Assembly: GCF_900104225.1 (NCBI RefSeq)
Contig: NZ_FNJK01000006.1
Coordinates: 1-56,604 of the forward strand
Direction of reading: 5' to 3'
From: Streptococcus equinus
GTDB taxonomy: Bacteria; Bacillota; Bacilli; Lactobacillales; Streptococcaceae
Length of the DNA: 56,604 nucleotides
Notes under the pieces: generated by a model
Databases searched by the model: none
Seen by the model: the letters and a program-made list of their open reading frames with translations, nothing else
Told to the model about the DNA's origin: nothing
Made by a program: the position numbers and the translations under genes
Part shown: positions 35,182 to 45,470 of the stretch, in pieces
Position numbering within the stretch: position 1 is the first letter of the stretch
How the letters are laid out: the number at the start of each line of letters is the position of its first letter

Positions 35182-36381
35182 CTAATTAGTAGGGTGTTTG
35201 AAACGTTCAACATCACGCGCAATCACAAGTTCTTCATCCGTTGGAATAACAACTGCTTTTACGCGAGCTTGATCTGTTGAAATCACACCATAAGCACCTG
35301 AAACATTCTTAGCTGGGTCAACATCGACACCAAACCAAGTCATTCCAGAAATGACATCCGCACGAACATCACTAGAATTTTCACCGATACCAGCGGTGAA
35401 GACAATAGCATCCGCACCGTTTAAAACGGCGAAGTATTGTCCAATATATTTTCTCAAGCGATCAACATACATATCATAAGCAAGTTGGCATTTTTCATCA
35501 CCTTCTGCTTTTCCTGCTAAAATATCACGCATGTCACTTGATTTTTCCGAAATACCGAGTAAACCTGAATCACGATTCAAGATGGTACGAATTTTTTTAG
35601 GATCAGCCATCGCTGGCTCACATTCTAGAAGATAAGTAATGACACCTGGATCAATACTTCCTGAACGTGTTCCCATCATTGTACCACCAAGTGGAGTTAA
35701 TCCCATTGAAGTATCAACAGATTTACCACCTTTAATGGCTGTAATAGAGACTCCATTACCAATATGACAAGTAATCAATTTCAAGTCTTCTAAAGGTTTG
35801 CCTAAAACCTTAGCTGCCTCTTGGGCAACGTACTGATGACTTGTACCGTGTGCTCCATATTTACGAATCTTATAATCAGTGTAATAACGATTAGCAATAG
35901 GATAACGGTAAGCTACTTCAGGCATTGTCATATGGAAGGCAGTATCAAAAACAACAACGCTCGTAATATCAGGCAATATTTCTTTAAACGCTTTAATCCC
36001 AAGAGCTGCTCCAGGATTATGAAGCGGTGCTAGCATTGACAATTCTTCAACCTGTTGAATCACCTTATCTGTTACCAGGGCCGATTCTTTGAAATAATCA
36101 CCCCCAGCCACCACGCGGTGACCAACACCAGTTATTTCATCATAACTAGCAATAATGTCCATCGAAATCAAGTCATCAAGAAGGATTTTTACAGCAGCTG
36201 TATGGTCTGGAATGTCTTTCGTTTCCGAATACTTCTGACCATTAAATTTCACTGTAGAAACACTGTTTGCAAGGCCGATACGTTCAATCAAACCTTTTGC
36301 AATAACTTCCTCTTCAGGCATTTTGTACAATTGCCACTTGAGACTTGAGCTTCCTGCATTAATAGAAATAGTTTTCGCCAT
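35182..36381 (-). CDS. ackA: acetate kinase
   Basis: A 399-residue enzyme interconverting acetyl phosphate and acetate with ATP gain. N-terminal [13 protein letters not shown], the ACETATE_KINASE_2 region (HHxxHG-type: [13 protein letters not shown]), and FTAGIGENS near the C-terminus. Downstream of comG-ytxK as in other streptococci, but with its own promoter-like element and cre-like site. Confidence 0.97.
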   Translation of the reverse strand: MAKTISINAGSSSLKWQLYKMPEEEVIAKGLIERIGLANSVSTVKFNGQKYSETKDIPDHTAAVKILLDDLISMDIIASYDEITGVGHRVVAGGDYFKESALVTDKVIQQVEELSMLAPLHNPGAALGIKAFKEILPDITSVVVFDTAFHMTMPEVAYRYPIANRYYTDYKIRKYGAHGTSHQYVAQEAAKVLGKPLEDLKLITCHIGNGVSITAIKGGKSVDTSMGLTPLGGTMMGTRSGSIDPGVITYLLECEPAMADPKKIRTILNRDSGLLGISEKSSDMRDILAGKAEGDEKCQLAYDMYVDRLRKYIGQYFAVLNGADAIVFTAGIGENSSDVRADVISGMTWFGVDVDPAKNVSGAYGVISTDQARVKAVVIPTDEELVIARDVERFKHPTN

Positions 36382-36392
36382 AAATTTACCTC

Positions 36393-36406
36393 TAAAGCGC
36401 TTTCAT
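36393..36406 (-). promoter_or_regulatory. cre-like site of ackA
   Basis: ATGAAAGCGCTTTA, containing the near-palindromic cre core AAAGCGCTTT, between a TGC-TAAAAT extended -10 (near 36419-36427) and the ackA start. CcpA control of ackA is known in Firmicutes; the downstream placement here would favour repression. Confidence 0.55.
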
Positions 36407-36434
36407 AATATATCTCTATTTTAGCACAACTATT

Positions 36435-37391
36435 TTAAAAAATCATATTTTCAACAGCCCATTTTTTGAATTTCTCAATAAAATCTGTTAGAGCTTCACG
36501 ACTTTGCAAGTCAGCAAGCGGGTAAACAAATGTTTCTGGGGTATGTTCAGCCTGTTTCTTCAAGACAAAAATTGACTTAGCATTGGCCGCATTGCCGAAA
36601 ATAGATTCTGGTAAAGTAATCACCGCAATAACATCAGCGTAATCCTTCAACCATGCCTTTAACAAATCGCTTTGTTTACTTGTCAAAAGACTAACCGGTG
36701 CTAAAAAGACAGCAATACCATCTTTTTTGAGATATTTGAGAGATTGTTCCATCAACAAATGATGCGCATAAGTATGCCCTTCACTACTTGCTACTTTATA
36801 GCGTTTCGCAATTTCATCATTTGGATAGAAGCCGACTGGAAGGTCACTGATGATGACATCACTTTCCTTAAGAATCTGTGGTCGTACAGCATCTTCTTGA
36901 ATAAATTGAGCTTTAGAATCCATCACTTCGGCAATACTTGCTGACAAATCGATTAACAAATCATCAACTTCAATTCCAAGGTAATTCAAGTCTTTAGATG
37001 AATTATTTAGCAAGGTTTGAGCAAGATTACCTGTTCCGCTACCGATTTCTAAAACATCAAGTTCTTTTGAAGCTGTCAAATTCTCAATAAGGAACATTAA
37101 GATAAAGCCAATAGCATCAGGTGTAAATTGGTGGTTTGCCTGAAGTGCTTCTGTTTGAGCAGCTTTAATAAAAATAAACTGAAAAGCACGACGCCATTCT
37201 TCTTTGCTTAAATCAAGTTGGCGTAGTTTTTTATTATTTGCCGCTACTGTTTCATTGGCACCTTCAGCACCAAGATAAAAAGAGTTTTGTTCAATAAGTG
37301 CATCGTAAATGTGTGTTTTCAACTCATTTTCGATTAACTGTATATTTTCTAGAATCAGCCCATAAGCTGTTTCGATTTTTTCAAAATTCAT
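36435..37391 (-). CDS. class I SAM-dependent methyltransferase (YtxK-like)
   Basis: A 318-residue protein. An N-terminal helical domain (about 1-100) is followed by a Rossmann methyltransferase with VLEIGSGTGNLA (SAM binding) and ISDLPVGFYP, which resembles the NPPY-type motif of N6-adenine methylases. The substrate is unknown. The start at ATG 37391 follows GGAGGGGAAA; four codons of the longer frame are the ribosome-binding site. Located directly after the competence pilus operon, as in S. pneumoniae. Confidence 0.82.
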   Translation of the reverse strand: MNFEKIETAYGLILENIQLIENELKTHIYDALIEQNSFYLGAEGANETVAANNKKLRQLDLSKEEWRRAFQFIFIKAAQTEALQANHQFTPDAIGFILMFLIENLTASKELDVLEIGSGTGNLAQTLLNNSSKDLNYLGIEVDDLLIDLSASIAEVMDSKAQFIQEDAVRPQILKESDVIISDLPVGFYPNDEIAKRYKVASSEGHTYAHHLLMEQSLKYLKKDGIAVFLAPVSLLTSKQSDLLKAWLKDYADVIAVITLPESIFGNAANAKSIFVLKKQAEHTPETFVYPLADLQSREALTDFIEKFKKWAVENMIF

Positions 37392-37444
37392 TTTCCCCTC
37401 CAAAACTTATAATATCAAAAAACATTGAAAATGAAAAGAAAGCA

Positions 37445-37795
37445 CTAGTGACTTTCTTTCTCAGGTGCTTGATTTTCTTTCTTAGGAAGGTAAAAAGTAT
37501 AATGAAACTCTTCTTTACTCTCTAATGTCACTGTTTCTACTAACACGTCATCTTTGTGGTGGTAGGTAACAACTCCCTTATCAAATTGATATTGTCCAGA
37601 TTCATCTTTGACCAAATCTTTGCTAATCTCTGCCATTAAATAAGCTTTAGCAGATTTTATCTGAGCTTGATGCTGACGTTCACTAGCAACCACACGCCCC
37701 AAATAAAACTGCAACAACAAAGCAAAAATAGCTGCCATCAACAAAGCGTACAATAAAATTCCTGCTTTAACTTTTCTTTTCAAAAGTGTAGACAA
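37445..37795 (-). CDS. comGG: competence pilus component ComGG/ComYG
   Basis: A 116-residue minor pilus protein with one N-terminal transmembrane helix (ILLYALLMAAIFALLLQFYLG) and no classical prepilin cleavage motif. Last gene of the comG operon. The start appears to be TTG at 37795 with GGAGAG 5 nt upstream; it overlaps comGF by 29 bp. Confidence 0.8.
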   Translation of the reverse strand: MSTLLKRKVKAGILLYALLMAAIFALLLQFYLGRVVASERQHQAQIKSAKAYLMAEISKDLVKDESGQYQFDKGVVTYHHKDDVLVETVTLESKEEFHYTFYLPKKENQAPEKESH

Positions 37796-38204
37796 AATAT
37801 CTCTCCATATCTTTACCCAACTGCAGTTTAATCGTTACTTTATTGCCATCCTGAATCACACTAGATGACGTCACTCCAAAAAGCATAGGTTGGTAGCCCT
37901 GACCAGAAGCATTTGTCTTTCTAAAGTCATCTGCCTTAGATAAGCCATAAGCTAACTGTTGACCAGCTTTATTAACATAAAGCTTATTGTCAGCGACTTT
38001 ATCTAACTGACATTCCTCAAGTTCTGAACGTAACTGCTGAGAAAAGAGCAACCATTTGTCTTGCTCATTAACAGATAAATAGTGAACGTTACTTGAAATC
38101 GACTGAGTTAAACCTTTATAGACCAGTATCGACCCTGAAATGACCAGCAAAGCAACTAAGCTTTCTAAAAGGGTAAAAGCTTTTAGTCTAGTTTTTCTTG
38201 ACAT
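37767..38204 (-). CDS. comGF: minor pseudopilin ComGF/ComYF
   Basis: A 145-residue prepilin-like protein: KAFTLLESLVALLVISGSILV (type IV cleavage motif with +5 Glu). Required for the DNA-uptake pilus in competent streptococci. I choose ATG 38204 (MSRKTRLKAFTLLE), overlapping comGE by 17 nt; an in-frame ATG 4 codons upstream is possible. Confidence 0.82.
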   Translation of the reverse strand: MSRKTRLKAFTLLESLVALLVISGSILVYKGLTQSISSNVHYLSVNEQDKWLLFSQQLRSELEECQLDKVADNKLYVNKAGQQLAYGLSKADDFRKTNASGQGYQPMLFGVTSSSVIQDGNKVTIKLQLGKDMERYFVYTFEKKS

Positions 38205-38481
38205 ATAAAACCTCATTTTGACCGTCAAAAACATGAATCTCACCATCATGTTTAACAATTTCAACATCGACACCATTTATTGCCAAGTGATTTTGTCCTG
38301 TTTGAACTGCCATCGTTGCCACATTTAACACTTCTTGTTGGTGTAGGCTTTCTTGCATACGTTGACGACTGTGATCCATCTCCCCCAAAACAAGACTAGT
38401 AATCGTTGCTAACAAGGCTAAAGATACCAATCCTTCAAGGAGTATGTAGGCTTTTAGTTTCTGTTTTTTTATAGTTACCAC
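38188..38481 (-). CDS. comGE: minor pseudopilin ComGE/ComYE
   Basis: A 97-residue protein with prepilin-type N-terminus KAYILLEGLVSLALLATITSL. The start is GTG at 38481, overlapping comGD by 47 bp. Size and place in the operon fit ComYE. Confidence 0.8.
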   Translation of the reverse strand: MVTIKKQKLKAYILLEGLVSLALLATITSLVLGEMDHSRQRMQESLHQQEVLNVATMAVQTGQNHLAINGVDVEIVKHDGEIHVFDGQNEVLYVKKN

Positions 38482-38866
38482 TTCCTATGTACAATTGATA
38501 ATCAACTTCTTGAGTTTCAGTATAAAACTGTAGTTTTGCTAAAGATGAATTGCCCCCAGATTTATCAAAAACAACTTGATAATTTTTGGCTACAGACACT
38601 GTTTGAGGTAAAGTAACGCTAGTCATCCCATTTGAAATACCATCTTGTGATATATGTAAGGTCTGACTTTCTTGCTTGATACTAGCCAATTTTTGTGTAT
38701 CGCGGTAGCAATTTTCAAAAGAGAGGAAAAATAGCTTTTCCTCAACAGACTGAAAAATGCAGTTAACCGAATGAGAAAACATGATGACTATAAAACAAGA
38801 AATCATTAAGGTCAGCAAACTTTCAATAAGCGTAAAAGCTGCTAGCGTCTTACTTCTTAGCTTCAT
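38435..38866 (-). CDS. comGD: minor pseudopilin ComGD/ComYD
   Basis: A 143-residue protein with the cleavage motif AAFTLIESLLTLMISCFIVIM. ATG 38866 overlaps the end of comGC by 17 nt; the upstream frame reads through comGC and is rejected. Confidence 0.83.
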   Translation of the reverse strand: MKLRSKTLAAFTLIESLLTLMISCFIVIMFSHSVNCIFQSVEEKLFFLSFENCYRDTQKLASIKQESQTLHISQDGISNGMTSVTLPQTVSVAKNYQVVFDKSGGNSSLAKLQFYTETQEVDYQLYIGSGNYKKTETKSLHTP

Positions 38867-39143
38867 TGTAAGTTTTGGCTTGTTCTTTTGTAATATAGCC
38901 AACTTCTACCAAGTCATCTACACTAGCTTTATCTCCAGTTTTAACCTCATAAAGATCCATCTGACTCTCAACAACCTTAACAACCGCAGCATCCCCTTTT
39001 TCATGCACGACATCTTTTTGCTTACTCAAATTAGGCACAAATAACAGCATTAAGACACCAATGATAAGCAAGACAATCAGCATTTCCACGAGTGTGAAAG
39101 CTTTTACAGACTTTTGACGTAATTTTTTCCAAAGTTTTTTCAT
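38850..39143 (-). CDS. comGC: major pseudopilin ComGC/ComYC
   Basis: A 97-residue major subunit of the competence pilus. The prepilin motif KAFTLVEMLIVLLIIGVLMLL (cleaved by ComC peptidase before Phe) is followed by a small helical/acidic globular part typical of Gram-positive ComGC. It starts at the stop of comGB. Confidence 0.93.
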   Translation of the reverse strand: MKKLWKKLRQKSVKAFTLVEMLIVLLIIGVLMLLFVPNLSKQKDVVHEKGDAAVVKVVESQMDLYEVKTGDKASVDDLVEVGYITKEQAKTYNEAKK

Positions 39144-40186
39144 TAAAAATTTCCTCCCATATTTTGATACATTGGCAAAAGCATTGCCACATAAATTAAA
39201 ACAATAATTAAAGCCACAAAAACAAAAACTAAAGGTTGAATCAATTGTGTCGCTTGTGTTAATTGACTAAAGAAATTCTGCCAAGTTTCTTCTGCATAGA
39301 TATCCAGTTCACGCCCTAATTTTGATTTGACTTCACCATACTCAATCATCAAACTAAGCTCACGCAAGAAAAAAGGATAATCTAAAACCTTTTGGTGAAA
39401 AGATTGCCCTGCAAGCAAAGCTTCTTGCATATCCTTTCCAATTTCTTGAAAAAGACGAGATTTTTGCCTTTGCATAAGTTCAACAATCTCCATTAATTCA
39501 ATTCCCTGGCCAATCAGATTCCCCCATTCACGCGCATAATAAGCTGTCAAATAAAGGCGGACAAAGCGTCCCAAAATCGGAAAACGACTTAGCTGACTAT
39601 AAAGGTAAATCGGTGATAGACGCTTTGCGTACAAAAATCCTAAAAAACTTCCTAAGCCTAGTAAGGCAAAACCACCCAAAAAAATCATAGGAAAATGACT
39701 AATAATCTGAGTGGCAATATTTTGATTTTCTAATTGCGGCAGCAAATAATTTTTCAAGCCCAACATAATCAGAATTAAAAAGCTGAGCAAAATCAAAGGA
39801 TAAGTCGCCACTTCAATCAATTTCTTTCGAACAACTGACATACTAGCCAAATAACCATCAATTTTTAGCAAACTCTGCTGGCAATTACCATGAACATCAG
39901 CAAGAGCAATCTGAGTTACAATCGTATCTGAAAAGCCGAGTTTCGTCATCATATCAGCTAAGCTTGCACCACTTAACAAAGATTCCTGCATGGTATCCAC
40001 ATAAACTTCTGCTAATAGTTGACTTCGTCTTAAAAAAGAAACAATTTCAGTTAAATTAAAGCCACTGTTAAATAAATTATTAAATAATTGAATAACCTTC
40101 TGCTGTTTTTTAAAAGGCAATTTTTTCGATTTTCGCTTCCTCAGCACTGATATGTCCGTCTCTAGCAAGGCTTTCAATTTGCTCAT
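39143..40186 (-). CDS. comGB: competence pilus platform protein ComGB/ComYB
   Basis: A 347-residue GspF-family inner-membrane platform: two T2SSF domains with hydrophobic helices near 130-200 and at the C-terminus (LIQPLVFVFVALIIVLIYVAML). Start ATG 40186 lies just after AAAGGTGGA, overlapping comGA by 77 bp. Confidence 0.88.
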   Translation of the reverse strand: MSKLKALLETDISVLRKRKSKKLPFKKQQKVIQLFNNLFNSGFNLTEIVSFLRRSQLLAEVYVDTMQESLLSGASLADMMTKLGFSDTIVTQIALADVHGNCQQSLLKIDGYLASMSVVRKKLIEVATYPLILLSFLILIMLGLKNYLLPQLENQNIATQIISHFPMIFLGGFALLGLGSFLGFLYAKRLSPIYLYSQLSRFPILGRFVRLYLTAYYAREWGNLIGQGIELMEIVELMQRQKSRLFQEIGKDMQEALLAGQSFHQKVLDYPFFLRELSLMIEYGEVKSKLGRELDIYAEETWQNFFSQLTQATQLIQPLVFVFVALIIVLIYVAMLLPMYQNMGGNF

Positions 40187-41051
40187 TCCACCTTTTTGGT
40201 GAGTAATGTTCAAAATCTCCTTTGGCAAAATCAACTACACCTCCACCGCCAATTAACCGCTGATAAATAATAGCTCGTAAGCTATTTTCTAGCTCCTGCC
40301 TACTAACTCCTAATTCTAATAATCTTGCATAGACACCCGGGATACTCTTAGCATGAATCGTTGAAAAAACTAGAACCCCTGTTAAACTTGCTCTAATAAC
40401 CGCACGTGCTGTCTCACTATCCCGAATCTCACCTATAATCAAAATATCTGGTCTATGACGGAGCGAAAGTTTAATCAGATTATCGTAAGTCATACCAATC
40501 TCATCGTTGAGTTGCAACTGCAACATATTCTCTTGCTTAATCTCAACAGGATCTTCTATTGTAATGACTTGTTTATCCGGAAATTTTTCCCGAACCAATT
40601 GATACATGAGAGTGGTTTTCCCACTCCCTACTGGCCCGGAAAAAAGATAAAGTCCCCTACTATCAATCGCTTCTAAAATATTTCTAGCCCCATCAAACCA
40701 ATATTGCAAATCATGGCGCCCTGAATAAAGAAGTCTAATGACCAGGCTTTCATGTCCACGATAATCACCAACTGTAGACAAACGCAATGAGATTTCTTCA
40801 TCATCAGCAAATACATAATCACAAGAGCCTAACTGACTACGACGTTTCTCACCCACATTCATCCCCGCTACAAATTTAAAATGACTAATCAGACTCGTCA
40901 TCTCATCAATAGCAACTTCTTGGATAAATTGACGTTCATCTCCAATACGCTGATATATTTCATAATGATTGGTTTTGGGAACAATATAAATATCTTGTGC
41001 ATTCTTTTCAACAGCGTCCCTAATAAGCTGCTTTGCTTTTTCCTGAATCAT
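40110..41051 (-). CDS. comGA: competence pilus assembly ATPase ComGA/ComYA
   Basis: A 313-residue GspE-family ATPase: Walker A FSGPVGSGKTTLM, Asp box ITIEDPVE, Walker B ILIIGEIRDSETA, His box STIHA. It powers pilus assembly for DNA uptake. ATG 41051 has GAGGAGG upstream and a perfect cin box 20 bp before; the longer frame reaching into DUF1033 is rejected. Confidence 0.94.
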   Translation of the reverse strand: MIQEKAKQLIRDAVEKNAQDIYIVPKTNHYEIYQRIGDERQFIQEVAIDEMTSLISHFKFVAGMNVGEKRRSQLGSCDYVFADDEEISLRLSTVGDYRGHESLVIRLLYSGRHDLQYWFDGARNILEAIDSRGLYLFSGPVGSGKTTLMYQLVREKFPDKQVITIEDPVEIKQENMLQLQLNDEIGMTYDNLIKLSLRHRPDILIIGEIRDSETARAVIRASLTGVLVFSTIHAKSIPGVYARLLELGVSRQELENSLRAIIYQRLIGGGGVVDFAKGDFEHYSPKRWNEQIESLARDGHISAEEAKIEKIAF

Positions 41052-41070
41052 TTTAACCTCCTCACTCTTA

Positions 41071-41078
41071 TATTCGTA
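41071..41078 (-). promoter_or_regulatory. cin box (ComX/SigX promoter) of comG operon
   Basis: TACGAATA preceded by a T-run, an exact match to the late-competence promoter consensus, 20 nt upstream of the comGA ATG. Confidence 0.92.
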
Positions 41079-41093
41079 AAAATCTTGATAAAA

Positions 41094-41120
41094 AGAAAAA
41101 ACCATGGAAAAATTTCCATG
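41094..41120 (-). terminator. DUF1033 gene terminator
   Basis: CATGGAAA-TT-TTTCCATG followed by G and six T residues, directly after the DUF1033 stop. Confidence 0.75.
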
Positions 41121-41121
41121 A

Positions 41122-41490
41122 TTAAGGTTTGAATTTGCAATTTCGAGGTCTGGGACTAGGTTCGTCATTTCGAACATTAAAATGATAAGCAAAATGTTCT
41201 TGAGACAATTCTTGCCCATCTTTTAGAATTAAAAGGGAATGATACTGTTGCAGATAGTCACCACAATTTTCACACCAACGTTTTTCTGATTGATCCCAGA
41301 AAGCAGCTTGAAAATTATCATGACACTTACAACTTGGCAGGTTCATTCTCAACGACTGCCATTCTGATTTATAAAATGACACAGCTTCTTCAAAGTATTC
41401 AAAAACTTGTTCTTCGATGATATCATCCTGCCAGTCATCCAAGAACCACCAGGGTTCCCAGTCCCCATACATTTTGATTACTTGATACAT
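41122..41490 (-). CDS. DUF1033 family protein
   Basis: A 122-residue cytoplasmic protein rich in Trp near the N-terminus (YGDWEPWWFLDDWQDD). It contains a CKCH pair and CENC, a possible metal site. DUF1033 proteins lie between rpoC and comGA in streptococci, as here; the function is not known. AAGGAAGTG precedes the ATG and TATAAT lies about 25 nt further upstream. Confidence 0.88.
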   Translation of the reverse strand: MYQVIKMYGDWEPWWFLDDWQDDIIEEQVFEYFEEAVSFYKSEWQSLRMNLPSCKCHDNFQAAFWDQSEKRWCENCGDYLQQYHSLLILKDGQELSQEHFAYHFNVRNDEPSPRPRNCKFKP

Positions 41491-41598
41491 TTTTTCACTT
41501 CCTTATGGCCTTTATTATATAAAAATTAAAAGGATTTTAAAAAGGATTTGCTTATTTATAACCATTATCATCTAAATAAGCCTTATATTTCCCAAGCA

Positions 41599-41628
41599 AA
41601 AAGGCCTAGGAATATTCCTAGGCCTTTT
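41599..41628. terminator. rpoBC terminator
   Basis: A perfect 30-nt palindrome, AAAAGGCCTAGGAAT / ATTCCTAGGCCTTTT, 29 bp after the rpoC stop. Confidence 0.9.
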
Positions 41629-41657
41629 CATTTATTAAACTCAAATGTGAAATCAGA

Positions 41658-44600
41658 TTATTCAGCGTCTGTTGATTCAGGTGCTTCAACTGTTTCAGCT
41701 TCTTCACTTGTTTCAAGTTCATTAACAGCTTGTGGTTCAAGGTTGCGGTAACGTTGCATACCTGTACCAGCTGGAATGATTTTACCGATGATAACATTTT
41801 CTTTAAGACCAAGAAGGTGATCTTTCTTACCACGGATAGCAGCATCTGTAAGAACACGAGTTGTTTCTTGGAATGATGCAGCTGACAAGAATGAGTTAGT
41901 TTCAAGCGAAGCTTTAGTAATACCCATAAGTACTGGACGTGCAGTTGCAGGGATACCACCAGAGATAACAACATCTTTGTTAGCATCTGTGAAGTCTGCA
42001 ATATCCATAAGTGTACCTGGAAGAAGATCTGTATCACCTGGATCCATGATACGAACTTTACGAAGCATTTGACGAACCATTACTTCGACGTGTTTATCAC
42101 CGATTTCTACCCCTTGGCTACGGTATACTTTTTGTACTTCAGCAAGAAGGTAAGTTTCAACTGATAATGTATCACGAACTTCAAGGAGACGTTTAGGTTG
42201 GATAGAACCTTCAGTAAGTGGGGCACCACGGTGTACTTCATCACCAACAGCAACTTTCATGCGGGCAGTGAATGGTACCACGTATTCACCCATACCAGTT
42301 TTACCTTGAACGTAAACTTTCTTAGTACGTGTAGAAGCATCTTCTTCGATGTCAACAACTGTACCTTTAACTTCAGTGATAACTGCTTCCCCTTTAGGGT
42401 TACGAGCTTCAAAGATTTCTTGGATACGAGGAAGACCTTGTGTGATATCGGTATTTGACGCAACACCACCCGTGTGGAAGGTACGCATTGTAAGCTGAGT
42501 ACCAGGTTCACCGATAGATTGAGCGGCAATTGTACCAACTGCTTCACCAACTTCAACCGCATCACCTGTAGCAAGGTTGACACCATAACAGTGACGACAT
42601 ACACCATGACGAGTGTTACATGTAAATACTGAACGGATTGTTACTTCTTCAACACCAGCTTTAACAATTTCAGCGGCCATATCTTCAGTAATCAATACGT
42701 CAGGGCCAACGATAACTTCACCAGTTTCAGGGTGTTTAACAGATTTCTTAGTATAACGACCAACAAGACGTTCTTCAAGAGTTTCTGTAACTTCTTTACC
42801 ATCAGTGATTGCACGGATAACAAGACCACGGTCAGTTCCACAATCGTCTTCACGAATGATAACGTCTTGGGCAACGTCAACCAAACGACGAGTAAGGTAA
42901 CCAGAGTCGGCAGTCTTAAGGGCTGTATCTGTCATACCTTTACGAGCACCGTGAGTTGAGAAGAACATTTCCAAAACAGACAAACCTTCACGGAAGTTAG
43001 ACAAGATAGGCAATTCCATGATACGTCCGTTCGGAGCGGCCATCAAACCACGCATACCGGCAAGTTGTGAGAAGTTAGAGATGTTACCACGAGCTCCTGA
43101 GTCCATCATCATAACGATTGGGTTCTTAGGATCTTGTGTTTCAATCAGACGTTGTTCAAGTTCTTCTTTAGCTTCACGCCATGTTGTTGTAACAGCAACA
43201 TAACGATCATCATCAGTCATCAAACCACGACGGAAGGCTTTGTTGATTTGTTCAACTTTGCTGTGGGCTGCATCGATAATTTCTTGTTTGTTATCGATAA
43301 CTGGGATATCGGCGATACCCACTGTCAAACCAGCAAGAGTTGAATGGTAATAACCAAGGTCTTTCAAGCGGTCAAGGAAGGCTGATGTTTCAGTTGTACG
43401 GAAACGTTTAAAGATTTCCGCAATGATGTTACCAAGATTTTTCTTCTTGAATGGAACGTTGATATCAAGACTATCAATAACAGTGTGGATATCTTGTCCA
43501 GGTGCCAAGAAGTATTTATCTGGAGTTTTTTCAGTTAAGTTAGCATTATTTGGTTCTTGAAGGTAAGGTAGATCATCAGGCATGATGTCGTTGAAGAGGA
43601 TCTTACCAACAGTTGTAACCATGATTTTGTGTTTTTGTTCATCAGTCCATGGTTTGTTTGGCATGCTATCTACTGTAATACCAACACGTGTGTGCAAGTG
43701 AACATAACCGTTACGGTATGCCATTACTGCTTCATCACGGTCTTTGAAGACCATTCCTTCACCTTCACGACCTGGTTCTTCCATAGTAAGGTAGTAGTTA
43801 CCAAGAACCATATCTTGAGATGGTGTTACGACTGGTTTACCATCTTTAGGGTTAAGGATGTGTTCTGCGGCAAGCATAAGAAGACGTGCTTCTGCTTGTG
43901 CTTCTTCAGAAAGAGGTACGTGGATGGCCATTTGGTCACCATCGAAGTCGGCATTGTAGGCTTCACAAACAAGTGGGTGAAGACGAAGTGCTTTACCATC
44001 GATAAGGACTGGTTCAAAGGCTTGGATACCCAAACGGTGAAGAGTCGGTGCGCGGTTAAGAAGTACTGGGTGTTCTTTGATAACTTCTTCAAGAATATCC
44101 CAAATACGTTCATCTCCACGTTCAACCATACGTTTAGCTGCTTTAACGTTACCTGCGTAATCACGAGCAACGATTTCGCGCATTACAAATGGCTTGAACA
44201 ATTCGATAGCCATTTCACGTGGCACACCACATTGATACATTTTAAGTGTTGGACCTACGGCGATAACTGAACGTCCAGAGAAGTCAACACGTTTACCAAG
44301 CAAGTTTTGACGGAAACGACCTTGTTTACCTTTAAGCATGTGGCTCAAAGATTTAAGAGGACGGCTACCAGGACCTGTGATTGGACGACCACGACGACCG
44401 TTATCGATAAGAGCATCGACAGCTTCTTGCAACATACGTTTTTCGTTTTGCACGATGATACCAGGGGCATTCAATTCAAGCAAACGAGCCAAACGGTTGT
44501 TACGGTTGATAACACGACGGTAAAGGTCATTCAAGTCAGATGCAGCAAAACGTCCACCATCCAATTGAACCATTGGACGAAGATCTGGTGGAATAACTGG

Positions 44601-45296
44601 CAAGATGTTAAGTACCATCCATTCTGGTTTGTTACCAGATTTGTAGAAGGCATCAAGAACATCCAAACGACGAACAGCTTTGATACGTTTTTGACCAGTT
44701 GCTGTTTTCAATTCTTCTTTAAGTTCAGCGATTTCAGATTTCAAATCAACGCGTTTAAGAAGATCTTGGATGGCTTCAGCACCCATTTTAGCAACGAATG
44801 AACCTTGTCCATATTCTTGGATTTTTTCACGATATTCGCGTTCAGTCAAAAGTGATTTTGGTTCAAGCGGAGTATCTTTTGGATCGATAACCACGTAAGC
44901 AGCGAAGTAGATAACTTCTTCAAGTGCACGTGGGCTCATGTCCAAAGTAAGTCCCATACGTGATGGAATTCCTTTGAAGTACCAAATGTGTGATACTGGA
45001 GCTTTCAATTCGATGTGACCCATACGTTCACGACGAACTTTAGCACGTGTTACTTCAACACCACAGCGGTCACAAACAATTCCTTTATAACGAATACGTT
45101 TATATTTACCACAAGCACATTCCCAGTCTTTTGTAGGTCCGAAGATAACTTCATCAAAAAGACCTTCACGTTCTGGTTTGAGCGTACGATAGTTGATTGT
45201 TTCAGGTTTTTTAACTTCACCATAAGACCATGAACGGACCTTACTTGGTGAGGCTAATGTGATTTGCATACTTTTAAAACGATTTACGTCAACCAC
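41658..45296 (-). CDS. rpoC: RNA polymerase beta' subunit
   Basis: A 1212-residue catalytic subunit. N-terminal zinc site ([20 protein letters not shown]), the Mg-binding loop [13 protein letters not shown], the bridge-helix region and second zinc site ([13 protein letters not shown]) are intact. The Gram-positive short form lacks the long beta' insertion. GTG start at 45296 after AGAAAGG. The C-terminus is an acidic tail. Cotranscribed with rpoB 174 bp upstream; nothing notable lies in that gap. Confidence 0.99.
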   Translation of the reverse strand: MVDVNRFKSMQITLASPSKVRSWSYGEVKKPETINYRTLKPEREGLFDEVIFGPTKDWECACGKYKRIRYKGIVCDRCGVEVTRAKVRRERMGHIELKAPVSHIWYFKGIPSRMGLTLDMSPRALEEVIYFAAYVVIDPKDTPLEPKSLLTEREYREKIQEYGQGSFVAKMGAEAIQDLLKRVDLKSEIAELKEELKTATGQKRIKAVRRLDVLDAFYKSGNKPEWMVLNILPVIPPDLRPMVQLDGGRFAASDLNDLYRRVINRNNRLARLLELNAPGIIVQNEKRMLQEAVDALIDNGRRGRPITGPGSRPLKSLSHMLKGKQGRFRQNLLGKRVDFSGRSVIAVGPTLKMYQCGVPREMAIELFKPFVMREIVARDYAGNVKAAKRMVERGDERIWDILEEVIKEHPVLLNRAPTLHRLGIQAFEPVLIDGKALRLHPLVCEAYNADFDGDQMAIHVPLSEEAQAEARLLMLAAEHILNPKDGKPVVTPSQDMVLGNYYLTMEEPGREGEGMVFKDRDEAVMAYRNGYVHLHTRVGITVDSMPNKPWTDEQKHKIMVTTVGKILFNDIMPDDLPYLQEPNNANLTEKTPDKYFLAPGQDIHTVIDSLDINVPFKKKNLGNIIAEIFKRFRTTETSAFLDRLKDLGYYHSTLAGLTVGIADIPVIDNKQEIIDAAHSKVEQINKAFRRGLMTDDDRYVAVTTTWREAKEELEQRLIETQDPKNPIVMMMDSGARGNISNFSQLAGMRGLMAAPNGRIMELPILSNFREGLSVLEMFFSTHGARKGMTDTALKTADSGYLTRRLVDVAQDVIIREDDCGTDRGLVIRAITDGKEVTETLEERLVGRYTKKSVKHPETGEVIVGPDVLITEDMAAEIVKAGVEEVTIRSVFTCNTRHGVCRHCYGVNLATGDAVEVGEAVGTIAAQSIGEPGTQLTMRTFHTGGVASNTDITQGLPRIQEIFEARNPKGEAVITEVKGTVVDIEEDASTRTKKVYVQGKTGMGEYVVPFTARMKVAVGDEVHRGAPLTEGSIQPKRLLEVRDTLSVETYLLAEVQKVYRSQGVEIGDKHVEVMVRQMLRKVRIMDPGDTDLLPGTLMDIADFTDANKDVVISGGIPATARPVLMGITKASLETNSFLSAASFQETTRVLTDAAIRGKKDHLLGLKENVIIGKIIPAGTGMQRYRNLEPQAVNELETSEEAETVEAPESTDAE

Positions 45297-45470
45297 TAGT
45301 TTTACCTTTCTTTATTGTACTTTTGAAAATAGCTGAGCTACTTCCTAGTTATCATGACTCACAAATATTAATCTGCAAGACACTATTTATCGTTATAGGA
45401 CTCATCCAAACAATCCGACTAAGAGAGGCAAGATTTACTTGCAGCTCTCATATCAAATTGTTTTTTCCTA

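Noticed and set aside
41052..41219. 56-codon N-terminal extension of comGA
   Set aside because: Reads through the DUF1033 end, terminator and cin box; the ATG at 41051 has a strong SD.
43629..44270. 213-codon plus-strand ORF antisense to rpoC
   Set aside because: It lies wholly within the conserved rpoC reading frame, has low-complexity Cys/Phe/Thr-rich composition and no ribosome-binding site; a shadow ORF.
44307..44801. 164-codon plus-strand ORF opposite rpoC
   Set aside because: Antisense shadow of a conserved gene, no initiation signals.
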